Source of the DNA: CAVQEK01 sp964596645
GTDB taxonomy: Bacteria > Bacteroidota > Bacteroidia > Cytophagales > Cyclobacteriaceae
DNA: 51,848 nt
Reading direction: 5' to 3'
NCBI GenBank assembly: GCA_964596645.1
Contig: CAZQVB010000033.1
Span: forward strand, 1-51,848
Part shown: piece by piece, positions 44,497 through 51,795 of the stretch
Layout: each line of letters starts with the position of its first letter
How positions within the stretch are numbered: position 1 is the stretch's first letter
Position numbers and translations under genes: made by a program
Notes under the pieces: generated by a model
The model's database searches: none
What the model was told of the DNA's origin: nothing
What the model saw: only the letters and a program-made list of their open reading frames with translations

Positions 44497-44591
44497 TATG
44501 TTCCACTTCTTGTTTTAAATGAACCCGCCCCAGAGTTAAAGCATACTGTTTACGTGTTTCTAGATTATCGCTGCCGCTGGTATACACGTCT

Positions 44592-45641
44592 TCAGAAGCT
44601 ATAGCCCACAGAGGTGATCACGCCCCAATCTACTTTTTCCGACTGCTCGTCGGGCGGTTGGTTGTCGAGGGTGTGGTATAGGGTGAGGCCCATAAAAAAA
44701 TCTTTGAAGATTTCATATTTCAATTTGGTGTTGAAATCCCAGCGGTAGCGGCCCTCTACATTGAGGCTGGGAAACAAGCGGAAATACGTGCGCACATCGA
44801 CCTCCGGGTCGGAATAGCGGAATTGCCTGAATTCAAGATGGATCAGCCCCTCCTGATTGCCTTCTGTATTGGCTTCGCCTATCGATTTTTCCTGATTGAG
44901 TACCAAGCCTATCAGCGTAAAAAATTGAATGGAGTTGCTCCTGACCCAATTTTTGGCTAAGCCGGAGCCGATAGACAATCGGTGGGCGAGGTTCAATTCA
45001 GTGTTCTGCTGTAAGCTGGTAAGCGCGGCCAGATAAAAGTTGCGTCTCAAGTCATACTTGTAGTTGAGCAGCAGGTCTTGCCGCCGGGCGGTCACCTCAT
45101 CGGGTTGGTCGGTGAGTATGGTATTGATGTCAAAATCCAGCGAATTCCGCATGGCTTTATAGCTGATGTGGCCTCCTACTGTGAGCTGACTTATCTCTGT
45201 GGCCTTGGTATAGGTGAAGCCAAAGTCGAGGCTGCCATCTATGCGTGCCCAAAAGATGTTATTGATCGGGGTCATCTCCACGATCAGATTGAGATCTACC
45301 ATCTGCCGCCCCTCATCCTTATCCTTCATGTATACTTTGTACGCCGTGCTGGAGCTGTCGAGCGACCCATAGTAGGTGAGTCCTCGGCCGAGGTTTATCT
45401 CGAAATATTTATTAGACGACATGGTAAGCACATCTTCCCACCGGATGCTGATGGTGCCTGCTGCATCGGTTTTCAAATTTAGCTTGCCATAGTCCAGCTT
45501 TTTTATCTCACCGGTTATCCAATCGCCGTTGGAGAGCAGCACCTTGTCGGTTTTCTGGGCGCTGGCCCCAGTGGCCAACAGCATAATGGTGACCACGCAC
45601 ACATACCGGCTGATGTGAAGTATGCTCCATGGTTTCATCAT
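44592..45641 (-). CDS. DUF481-type outer-membrane beta-barrel protein
   Basis: The start is chosen at 45641 (MMKPWSILHISRYVCVVTIM, signal ending ASAQ); the earlier ATG at 45698 adds 19 unlikely residues. After the signal comes an SH3-like segment, VLLSNGDWITGEIKKLDYGK, with IRWEDVLTM. The remaining 230 residues alternate as barrel strands (LLLNYKYDLRRNFYLAALTS, FFMGLTLYHTLDN) and end in VITSVGYSF with a C-terminal Phe. DUF481 proteins are stress-inducible salt/outer-membrane proteins of unknown exact role. The gene stands between the broken gene and the sulfatase, on the same strand as the latter. Confidence 0.82.
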   Translation of the reverse strand: MMKPWSILHISRYVCVVTIMLLATGASAQKTDKVLLSNGDWITGEIKKLDYGKLNLKTDAAGTISIRWEDVLTMSSNKYFEINLGRGLTYYGSLDSSSTAYKVYMKDKDEGRQMVDLNLIVEMTPINNIFWARIDGSLDFGFTYTKATEISQLTVGGHISYKAMRNSLDFDINTILTDQPDEVTARRQDLLLNYKYDLRRNFYLAALTSLQQNTELNLAHRLSIGSGLAKNWVRSNSIQFFTLIGLVLNQEKSIGEANTEGNQEGLIHLEFRQFRYSDPEVDVRTYFRLFPSLNVEGRYRWDFNTKLKYEIFKDFFMGLTLYHTLDNQPPDEQSEKVDWGVITSVGYSF

Positions 45642-45716
45642 TTGAGACCTATAAAAGAAATGTACTGCATCATAGAGATTGACTAATGATAATTGCAACC
45701 ATGGCAGGGATGAAAA

Positions 45717-47192
45717 TTATCGTTTTTTGCGATTTTCCATCATTTTCTCTATGTCCGTATCATAGTTTTCCTTCATCTGCGCTTCCCAACGTGCCGGTAT
45801 GGAGTCTGGTTCGGCAATGCGGCCCTGATCGTTGGTTTCCATTTGCCAGGCATCGAGCGCAGCGCGCAGCATCACCAGCGTATCGGCGTATTCAGATTGT
45901 TCTGCCAGATTATTGATTTCATAAGGATCTGTATTCAGATCGTACAGCTCTTCTCGTGGCCGCGTTGGTGCCAGCAACCGTGCCTGATCGGGTGTGAGTT
46001 TTCCCTGAGCGTGCAGTTCGCGCATGAGTGGTATCATCGGGTAGCTGAATTCTTTGTATCGGTTGGTCTGCAAGAAAGGCCTTTCCGGATAGTAGTTGCG
46101 GATGTACCGGTAGCGGTCGTTGCGCACGGTGCGAATGCGATCGACCGTTTCGTCGCCCCGGTCGCGGCCGCCAAACACAAACCGGCGTGGCGGTGCAGCC
46201 TTCTCTCCCAAAAATACACGCCCCTGCATGAGCAGCGGAGGCGCTATACCGGCCAATGCCAGGGAAGTGGCGCTGATATCGATGGAGGCGAGCAGCCTGT
46301 CCGACACGCCGCCGGCAGTATAGAGAGCTGGTTGTTGCAATGCTTCCGGCCAGCGCACGATCAGCGGTATGCGAAGGCCACTTTCATAGGGCCACTGCTT
46401 GGCCCGCACCATGGCGCGGCCATGGTCGCTAAAGAATATGACAATGGTGTTGTCGGCCAGGCCATCTTGCTGAAGCCGCTCCAGTACATACCCGACTTTT
46501 TTGTCAAGGGCCATCACGGCATTGAGGTATTGTGCCCAATCGGCACGCGCCTCGGCATGGTCGGGGTAGTAGGGCGGCAGCACCACCTTGTCGGGGTCTA
46601 TGTGCTCCTCGATGTGCAAATGGGCCTGGTTCCAGTCGCGGCCTCGATGTGTCTCAGGGAAGTTGATCTGAGCGAAGAACGGCTGGTTGTCTTTCAGGTC
46701 AGACCAGCGGTCGGTGTCGAAAGGCTCGCCGCTATATTCAAAATTCCAGTCGGTTTTGCCTGTGCCTTCGTAGAACTGCTCGCCGGCATGGTCTGCAAGA
46801 TGCACCACGTTGGCCGTGAAAAAGCCATGGCTGCGAAAGCGGTCGGTAAGCAGCTGTACCCCTTCGGGCAGTTGATAGTGATCGTCGCGGTGCGACCGGT
46901 GGTTGTGTGCGCCGATGCTTGTTTGGTACATGCCCGTCATAAAAGCCGACCGGCTGGGTGAGCACACCGGCGCTGTGGTGTACACATGGGTGTAGCGCTG
47001 GCCCTGGGCGGCAAGCTGATCGATGTTCGGGGTTTTTACCAGAGTATTGCCATAGCAGCCCAGGTCGGGGCTCATATCTTCGGCAATGATCCAAAGGATG
47101 TTGGGTAGCGACTGATCCTTATCTTGAGCAGGCAGGAGGTGCACCTGGCCTATGAAAAGTGAAATGACAATAGCTGCGTGCAGGATTTTCAT
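45717..47192 (-). CDS. Secreted sulfatase, formylglycine-dependent (S1 family)
   Basis: A 491-residue arylsulfatase-type enzyme with signal peptide MKILHAAIVISLFIGQVHLLPAQ. Metal-binding residues start in IIAEDMSPDLGCYGN. The formylglycine site is Cys77 in APVCSPSRSAFMTGMY (C-x-P-S-R), needing activation by a formylglycine-generating enzyme encoded elsewhere. Further sites are IVIFFSDHGRAMVR and RTVRNDRYRYIRN. The pattern resembles heparan-N-sulfatase-like members of the S1 class. It should desulfate glycans in the periplasm. Its neighbours (DUF1349 upstream, DUF481 downstream) do not reveal the glycan. Confidence 0.93.
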   Translation of the reverse strand: MKILHAAIVISLFIGQVHLLPAQDKDQSLPNILWIIAEDMSPDLGCYGNTLVKTPNIDQLAAQGQRYTHVYTTAPVCSPSRSAFMTGMYQTSIGAHNHRSHRDDHYQLPEGVQLLTDRFRSHGFFTANVVHLADHAGEQFYEGTGKTDWNFEYSGEPFDTDRWSDLKDNQPFFAQINFPETHRGRDWNQAHLHIEEHIDPDKVVLPPYYPDHAEARADWAQYLNAVMALDKKVGYVLERLQQDGLADNTIVIFFSDHGRAMVRAKQWPYESGLRIPLIVRWPEALQQPALYTAGGVSDRLLASIDISATSLALAGIAPPLLMQGRVFLGEKAAPPRRFVFGGRDRGDETVDRIRTVRNDRYRYIRNYYPERPFLQTNRYKEFSYPMIPLMRELHAQGKLTPDQARLLAPTRPREELYDLNTDPYEINNLAEQSEYADTLVMLRAALDAWQMETNDQGRIAEPDSIPARWEAQMKENYDTDIEKMMENRKKR

Positions 47193-47230
47193 AATAAAAA
47201 GTATTGGCTGTGCTAAGGTATAAATAAAGT

Positions 47231-47276
47231 AAAAAAGGCGCTGGCCCCACTGAGATGCTCAGGCGATAACTGCGCC
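47231..47276 (-). terminator. Terminator-like hairpin behind the DUF1349 gene
   Basis: On the minus strand GGCGC pairs with GCGCC, with an inner TGAG/CTCA stem, followed by a run of six T. It lies between the DUF1349 gene and the sulfatase start, suggesting separate transcripts. Confidence 0.5.
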
Positions 47277-47286
47277 CTAAACTCCA

Positions 47287-47889
47287 CTAATTTCCGCTGC
47301 GATGATTGATGACGGGGTCGTGCGAAATAAATACTTCTTCAAATACAGCGGTGCAGCCGGGCTTTAGTGGTGCCTGCGCTGCCAGCCCGACGCTCAGTGT
47401 TTCGGGCCAATGGGCACCAAAGTCGCGCACAAAGCGCCAGCGGGTGCCATCGAGACTGTAGTGCATGCCGAAGAAGTGGCCGTTGCGGCTGATGCGAAGC
47501 CAGCACGTCGGATGGCTCAGCAGCTCACCATTGGCGTCGTCCGACCAGGGGTTGGTGATGACCGACACAATGGAATTGCCACCTTCATTGTTGTGCTCAA
47601 TACACAGCTTGGCCCATTGGTTTTCACCGGCCAGCACCAGCAACGCAGCAGCATCGTAGAGCCCCGCCGGTGTCAGGTGCGCTTTGCACTGCAGGGCAAA
47701 GTTGCCGTACACCGGCGCGTGATACAATGCCGCATTGTCGGCGTGGGTGCCGGAGATTTTATGGATGAAATCAGTTTTTTCTTTGGGAACTATAGTAAGC
47801 TTTTCGTCTGCCATGTGCCATCGCTCGGGCTCGTTCAACCACTTCAGCTCCGGCGTTTCTAGGAAAGAATTGTTCAACTTCTGTTGCAT
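47287..47889 (-). CDS. DUF1349 family concanavalin-A-like protein
   Basis: About 200 residues from the ATG at 47889 (MQQKLNNSFLETPELKWLNE). It has no signal peptide. The jelly-roll fold of DUF1349 is indicated by WLNEPERWHMADEKLTIVPK, YDAAALLVLAGENQWAKLCI, IVSVITNPWSDDANG and TCWLRISRNGHFFGMHYS with DGTRWRFVRDF. Related proteins (the yeast Ree1 group) are associated with regulation of metabolism and carbohydrate binding. A sugar-binding role is plausible but unproven. The start at 47931 is possible but less likely. Confidence 0.88.
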   Translation of the reverse strand: MQQKLNNSFLETPELKWLNEPERWHMADEKLTIVPKEKTDFIHKISGTHADNAALYHAPVYGNFALQCKAHLTPAGLYDAAALLVLAGENQWAKLCIEHNNEGGNSIVSVITNPWSDDANGELLSHPTCWLRISRNGHFFGMHYSLDGTRWRFVRDFGAHWPETLSVGLAAQAPLKPGCTAVFEEVFISHDPVINHRSGN

Positions 47890-48111
47890 ATAACGTGTTT
47901 TTTGTCGCTGATACTGATATAGTGCGCACACCAGGAAAAGGCTTCACACAGACCTACGTCTCAGGTGATGCATAAAGGTACTACCGATGGCTCAATGGTG
48001 CGCCCGGTGAGTAGGTATTGCGCTGCGAAGATAGGCCTGGTCATAACAATCTTTTACTGACGTGGTTATGTCAACGTTAACACATTCAAAAACCAAATAA
48101 CCAATTGCATC

Positions 48112-48690
48112 ATGAAAAAGATAATTTCTCTAATTCTCAGCATTAGCTTGGTCAGCATCGGCCTACAGGCCCAGGTGTATACTGAACAGGCCGATGGCCT
48201 TCGCAATGAAGATTACGAAACGTTTGCTTTCCTGGACCAAAGCAAGAGTTACCAGAAAAGCAGCAAGGAAATGCTGATCATCGACAGCCCCTCTATGCGC
48301 AGCATATGGGTGTACAACGATCCGGCTTATCCATCGCCCGATGTAAAAAAGCAAATCGAGCGCAGCATAAAGCAGGAAATGATCAGCGAAGGATTTAAAA
48401 TGGATGATAAGGACGCCGACCTGCTCGTTTCTTATATTGTTTTCAGCAAAGACGGCACCTTGAAAGGCAATTATCGGGACGAAGACCAATTGCCCAACAT
48501 GCAAACAGTAGAAGAGTACGAGGTAGACAGAGGAACATTATTCGTGTCGATCGCCGACAAGGAAAGTGGTGAGATCGTATGGCAAGGTTTTCACAAAGGG
48601 GCGTTTTCAGGAAAGCAGCAAATACAGGAGGATGAAGCCATCACTGCGGTGGTGAGCATACTCGACCGCCTTGTACTGAATACTTTCTAA
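48112..48690 (+). CDS. DUF4136-type exported protein
   Basis: A 192-residue protein with a signal peptide MKKIISLILSISLVSIGLQAQ; it has no lipobox although many relatives are lipoproteins. DUF4136 features are visible: the opening YETFAFLDQSKSYQ, SPDVKKQIERSIKQEMISEG followed by DADLLVSYIVFSKDG, and the strand LFVSIADKESGEIVWQGFHK. These domains are periplasmic and of unknown function. The gene is monocistronic, with a strong terminator 42 bp behind it. Confidence 0.82.
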   Translation: MKKIISLILSISLVSIGLQAQVYTEQADGLRNEDYETFAFLDQSKSYQKSSKEMLIIDSPSMRSIWVYNDPAYPSPDVKKQIERSIKQEMISEGFKMDDKDADLLVSYIVFSKDGTLKGNYRDEDQLPNMQTVEEYEVDRGTLFVSIADKESGEIVWQGFHKGAFSGKQQIQEDEAITAVVSILDRLVLNTF

Positions 48691-48732
48691 TTAATCGTTA
48701 AAAGACGCTAATTTAATCCAAGTGTTGTCAGT

Positions 48733-48768
48733 AAAAGGGGGAAGGCCTGTACGGCTTTCCCCTTTTTT
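48733..48768 (+). terminator. Strong rho-independent terminator
   Basis: AAAAGGGGGAAGGCC pairs with GGCTTTCCCCTTTT around a 5-base loop, with T run at 48763-48768. It lies between the DUF4136 gene and the end of convergent oxyR, and its A/T flanks would let it act for both. Confidence 0.88.
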
Positions 48769-48811
48769 AGTGCGTTGTCGGTCGCAAACAGCGGCTGCTG
48801 CTGTGCAATTT

Positions 48812-49750
48812 CTAGATACCAATGATAGAAAGGTCGCTGGCCTTGTATTGGCTTGTGGTGAGGAGGCTGTTGGCCAGGGTGGTTATTTGCTCGCCGAGCA
48901 GTTCCACGCTTCGTATTTTGGCGTAAGGATGTAAGTAGATGAGGCTCACTTCGCGCACGGGCAGCGGCCGCTCAAAGCGCGCGGTCTTTTGTTGGCGCTC
49001 AGCGGGCAGCAGGTTGTAGTACAGCTCAGGTATCAGCGTATATCCGCCAAACCGGTCGGTCAGGTTCAGCAGCGTGTCGAAGGAGCTGCTTTGGAAAAAG
49101 AGATTGTCGGGCAGGGCGGCCTTTTCCCTAATGTTGCAAATGGTGAGGCTTTGGTTTCTGAAGCAGTTGCCCTCTTCCAGCAGCCAGATTTTCTGGTCTT
49201 GTAGTGTTTCGGGCGTTATAAACTTTTTGTTGCTTTCATTTACGCCGTACACCATCATGGCCTCGTAGTACAGTATGTTTTCTAAAAAAGCATCATGCTG
49301 CAAAGGCGTGGCCAATATGCCCATATCGATCTTTCCTTTCCTGAGCTGCTGTATTATTTCTTCCGTGGTGATCTCGTGTATGTGCAGCCGGAGGCCGGGG
49401 TGGTTTTTGAGCATGTGGGGCAGTATGAGCGGCAGCAGCGAACTGGCAATGGTGGGAATGATGCCCAGAGTGATATCACCAGTTAAAATGCTGTTTTCTT
49501 CGGTGTGCAATTCCAGCAGGGCATTGCGCTGGGTGATTATCTTTGCAGCAAGGTCTACGGCGCGCAGCCCGTCTTCTGTGGCACGCACCGGCTGGCGCGA
49601 CCGGTCGAAAAGCATGGTGTTCAGCTCCTGCTCCAGCTTCTTTAGCATAGCGCTGAGGGTGGCCTGGGTGACGTTGCATCGGTCGGCAGCCTGAGCGAAA
49701 TTGCCGCACTGATGTACGGCCAGGATGTATTCTAATTGTTGGAAGTTCAT
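48812..49750 (-). CDS. oxyR: OxyR-type LysR transcriptional regulator (hydrogen peroxide sensor)
   Basis: A 312-residue LysR-family regulator. The N-terminal winged HTH is FAQAADRCNVTQATLSAMLK. The C-terminal sensor has two cysteines with the exact OxyR spacing, Cys196 and Cys205 with eight residues between (NCFRNQSLTIC). In OxyR these form a disulfide on peroxide exposure and switch the protein to an activator. SFDTLLNLTDRFGGYTLIPE is the other conserved part of the sensor. It is divergent from ahpC, its expected target, across a 111-bp region containing OxyR-like half-sites, and probably also controls its own transcription. Confidence 0.94.
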   Translation of the reverse strand: MNFQQLEYILAVHQCGNFAQAADRCNVTQATLSAMLKKLEQELNTMLFDRSRQPVRATEDGLRAVDLAAKIITQRNALLELHTEENSILTGDITLGIIPTIASSLLPLILPHMLKNHPGLRLHIHEITTEEIIQQLRKGKIDMGILATPLQHDAFLENILYYEAMMVYGVNESNKKFITPETLQDQKIWLLEEGNCFRNQSLTICNIREKAALPDNLFFQSSSFDTLLNLTDRFGGYTLIPELYYNLLPAERQQKTARFERPLPVREVSLIYLHPYAKIRSVELLGEQITTLANSLLTTSQYKASDLSIIGI

Positions 49751-49751
49751 T

Positions 49752-49797
49752 ATAGACGCTGTCTATCACAAACATAGATATATTAAATTTTATCTAT
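49752..49797. promoter_or_regulatory. Candidate OxyR operator between oxyR and ahpC
   Basis: ATAG (49752) N7 CTAT (49763) N7 ATAG (49774) matches three of the four tetranucleotides of the tetrameric OxyR site at the correct 7-bp spacings. The fourth CTAT is found at 49794, nine bases beyond the ideal place. The site begins one base upstream of the oxyR start codon and lies 40-110 bp before ahpC, as expected for autoregulation and ahpC activation. Confidence 0.6.
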
Positions 49798-49818
49798 CAA
49801 ACAAAGACTGTAATATTG
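49788..49818 (+). promoter_or_regulatory. Possible ahpC promoter
   Basis: TTTT at 49788-49791 and TAATATTG at 49811-49818 are 19 bp apart, one mismatch each to TTTG and TAnnTTTG. It lies just downstream of the OxyR-like half-sites, a suitable place for activation. Confidence 0.4.
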
Positions 49819-49861
49819 CAGTCAGTTTTAAAGATTCATTCACTAACCAATACAAATAACT

Positions 49862-50500
49862 ATGGCACTAACAGGAAAAAAATTTCCAAATATGGCTGTG
49901 CAGGCCATGAATGAAATGGGCGACACCATACACCTCAACGTGTTAGAAGAGGCTGTGAACAATGGCAAAAAAGTGTTGCTGTTCTGGTATCCCAAAGATT
50001 TCACTTTTGTGTGCCCCACAGAGTTGCATGCTTTTCAGGCGGCATTGCCCGAGTTCGAAAAGCGCAATACTATAGTGATCGGCGCCTCTTGCGACACGCC
50101 GGAAGTACATTTCGCCTGGCTGAATACTCCAAAAGACGACGGTGGCATTGAAGGAGTGACGTATGACTTGCTGGCCGACAGCAACCGCAACCTGGCTTCA
50201 AAGCTTGATATACTCGACATTAGCGATGCGTACTACGACGAGGAGCTGGAAGCAGAAATAAAAGTCGGCGACAATGTGACCTATCGCGCTACCTACCTCA
50301 TCGATGAAGAGGGTGTGGTGTTTCACGAAGGCATCAACCATATGCCGCTGGGCAGAAATGTCAATGATTTCCTGCGGCTGATCGATGCATATAGCCATGT
50401 GCAGAAAAATGGTGAAGTGTGCCCTGCCAACTGGGAAGAGGGCAAAGATGCCATGAGCGCCGATCGAAAAGGCGTGGCCAGCTATCTGAGCTCGCACTAA
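49862..50500 (+). CDS. ahpC: Peroxiredoxin, AhpC/Prx1-type 2-Cys
   Basis: A 212-residue thiol peroxidase that reduces hydrogen peroxide and organic peroxides in the cytoplasm. The peroxidatic Cys51 is in DFTFVCPTELHAF and the resolving Cys187 is in GEVCPANW. FHEGINHMPLGRNVNDFLRL contains the usual ATP-independent core. The protein needs a reductant; no ahpF is adjacent, but a thioredoxin-like gene follows and may serve. Regulated by the divergent oxyR. Confidence 0.95.
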   Translation: MALTGKKFPNMAVQAMNEMGDTIHLNVLEEAVNNGKKVLLFWYPKDFTFVCPTELHAFQAALPEFEKRNTIVIGASCDTPEVHFAWLNTPKDDGGIEGVTYDLLADSNRNLASKLDILDISDAYYDEELEAEIKVGDNVTYRATYLIDEEGVVFHEGINHMPLGRNVNDFLRLIDAYSHVQKNGEVCPANWEEGKDAMSADRKGVASYLSSH

Positions 50501-50519
50501 GTAAAACATTGAATAACCC

Positions 50520-50560
50520 AGCCGCCGGCCGGCAGCACATCGGCATGGCGGCTACTTTTT
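50520..50560 (+). terminator. Hairpin between ahpC and the thioredoxin gene, partial terminator
   Basis: AGCCGCC at 50520-50526 pairs with GGCGGCT at 50547-50553, followed by ACTTTTTCT. The loop contains CCGGCCGG, which can form an inner stem. It may reduce read-through so that ahpC exceeds the downstream genes. Confidence 0.5.
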
Positions 50561-50593
50561 CTACTTATTACGCACAAATAAAATAACCCAGAC

Positions 50594-50908
50594 ATGTTTC
50601 AGGAATTAGATCAAGACAACCTACAGCAGTTGGTCGATAGCAACGACACGGTACTGGTGCAGTACTCGGCAGGCTGGTGTGGCAATTGCCGCATTATGAA
50701 ACCGAAGTTTAAGCGAATGGCTGGCGAGCATGAGCAAGCCGCATTTGTAGTAGTAGACGCAGAGAAATATCCGGAGTCGCGCAAGCTGGCTAAGGTGGAC
50801 AACCTGCCCACTTTTGCGGCTTTCAAGCACGGCAAGCTCATCAACCAGATTCAGACCAATAAAGCGGAACTTTTAAAATCATTTGTCGATGAGGCTGCCG
50901 GTAATTAA
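50594..50908 (+). CDS. Thioredoxin-family protein (WCGNC active site)
   Basis: A 104-residue cytoplasmic thioredoxin-fold protein with redox motif W-C-G-N-C (Cys29, Cys32) in SAGWCGNCRIMKPKF and the cis-proline in DNLPTFAAF. The usual thioredoxin sequence is W-C-G-P-C; Asn in the third position changes the redox potential, as in other AhpC-linked thioredoxins. It lies 93 bp behind ahpC and overlaps the next gene, so it is a likely reductant for the peroxiredoxin. Confidence 0.92.
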   Translation: MFQELDQDNLQQLVDSNDTVLVQYSAGWCGNCRIMKPKFKRMAGEHEQAAFVVVDAEKYPESRKLAKVDNLPTFAAFKHGKLINQIQTNKAELLKSFVDEAAGN

Positions 50909-51146
50909 GCATATATATCAGTTTATTAAAGAAAACGACCAGGACTATGCCCTGGAGGCTGCCGAGCTGCTGGAACATATGACAGAGAGCGAGGCGCTGA
51001 AAGATGAAGAGCTGGATGTGCTGGGCGAAATGCTATCCAACATTCATGGTGCGCTGGAGGTGCGGGAGATGGTGCTGCAGGGAGAAACAGAAAAGAATGC
51101 CATGAATGCATTTATGAAGCGCGTTACCGGCTCTATCGATCGGTAA
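50889..51146 (+). CDS. DUF6952-type small protein of the ahpC-trx operon
   Basis: About 85 residues from the ATG at 50889 (MRLPVIKHIYQFIKEN); a TTG two codons earlier is not needed. It overlaps the end of the thioredoxin gene by 20 bp. The sequence is a mostly helical acidic protein: ALEAAELLEHMTESEALKDE, then LDVLGEMLSNIHGALEVREM and NAFMKRVTGSID. I recognise it as the small partner that regularly follows ahpC-thioredoxin in Bacteroidota (DUF6952). Its function is unknown but its placement points to peroxide defence. Confidence 0.85.
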   Translation: MRLPVIKHIYQFIKENDQDYALEAAELLEHMTESEALKDEELDVLGEMLSNIHGALEVREMVLQGETEKNAMNAFMKRVTGSIDR

Positions 51147-51148
51147 AT

Positions 51149-51180
51149 CGTAGATTCGTAGATTGGTAGATTCGTAGATT
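51149..51180. repeat. Four tandem copies of an 8-bp unit, (C/G)GTAGATT
   Basis: CGTAGATT, CGTAGATT, GGTAGATT, CGTAGATT in direct succession immediately after the DUF6952 stop, then a G/T-rich tail up to about 51215. Simple-sequence DNA of the same style occurs at 24062-24335. Confidence 0.85.
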
Positions 51181-51244
51181 GGTGTGATGGTACAATGGTG
51201 GGTTGGTGAATGCGCGCCGGCCAGTCAATACAGCGGGCGTGCGT

Positions 51245-51283
51245 CCATGGTCTGTGACGCACAGACCATTTCGTGCGGCTGGC
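51245..51283 (+). repeat. 39-bp direct repeat, copy 1, containing a perfect inverted repeat
   Basis: Contains ATGGTCTGTG-ACG-CACAGACCAT (51247-51269), a 10-bp perfect stem with a 3-base loop, followed by TTCGTGCGGCTGGC. It matches 51422-51460 with a single difference, in the loop. Confidence 0.9.
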
Positions 51284-51307
51284 ACAGCGCGCATGTGCCA
51301 ACCTTTT

Positions 51308-51335
51308 CATTCATCCTGAACTTGTTTCAGCATCT
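51308..51335 (+). repeat. Short interspersed word, CATCCTGAACTTGTTTCAG type
   Basis: TCATCCTGAACTTGTTTCAG at about 51310-51329 is a word I know from intergenic DNA of many Bacteroidota. A second copy (TCATGCTGAACTTGT) begins at 51834 and is cut by the window end. Confidence 0.55.
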
Positions 51336-51421
51336 GTCGGCTATTTGCAATGGCTGCGGAAAATGCGCATCTTTTCCATGGACTGCATCTTCCAAAGCCT
51401 GTTGATCTACATATCACAAAC

Positions 51422-51460
51422 CCATGGTCTGTGTCGCACAGACCATTTCGTGCGGCTGGC
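51422..51460 (+). repeat. 39-bp direct repeat, copy 2, containing a perfect inverted repeat
   Basis: ATGGTCTGTG-TCG-CACAGACCAT at 51424-51446, then the same tail. It lies 177 bp after copy 1. A second diverged pair (51378-51417 with 51546-51584, both CTGCATC...TTGATCT..) is interleaved, so the region is a mosaic of repeated units. Confidence 0.9.
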
Positions 51461-51630
51461 CCCGCGGGCAAGGCAGCTTTGTTTCGACTAGTGTTTTTAT
51501 GGTTCGATTCTTTTCATCAACTGGAAAAGATATAAACAGCCATGGATGGTCTGCATCCTTTGAAGCATATTGATCTCCTATCACTGGTATAGCATTCACT
51601 TGCCCCATCCTTCCAAAAGTCTTCGACCCC

Positions 51631-51795
51631 ACACCGCCGGCTTGGCGCATTTCACTCCGCGGGCCGTGGGGCCGCGTCATGTCCTCCGAAACTGACGAAA
51701 CACCCGCGCAAAAAGGCCACGCTAAACGGCCAAAGGTGTTTCGAAGGTTTCTCCGGACAAGACTGGATAGAGGCTCTTGTATGACCCTCCTCAAT
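51631..51795 (+). repeat. Dispersed intergenic repeat, longer relative of 6925-7015
   Basis: Aligns with 6925-7015 over its start (ACACCGCC) and its end (GGAGGCTC-like and ACCCTC(C/T)TCAAT), with about 70 bp more in the middle. A 135-codon minus-strand frame covers it but has no recognisable protein features and extends through the other repeats. Confidence 0.6.
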
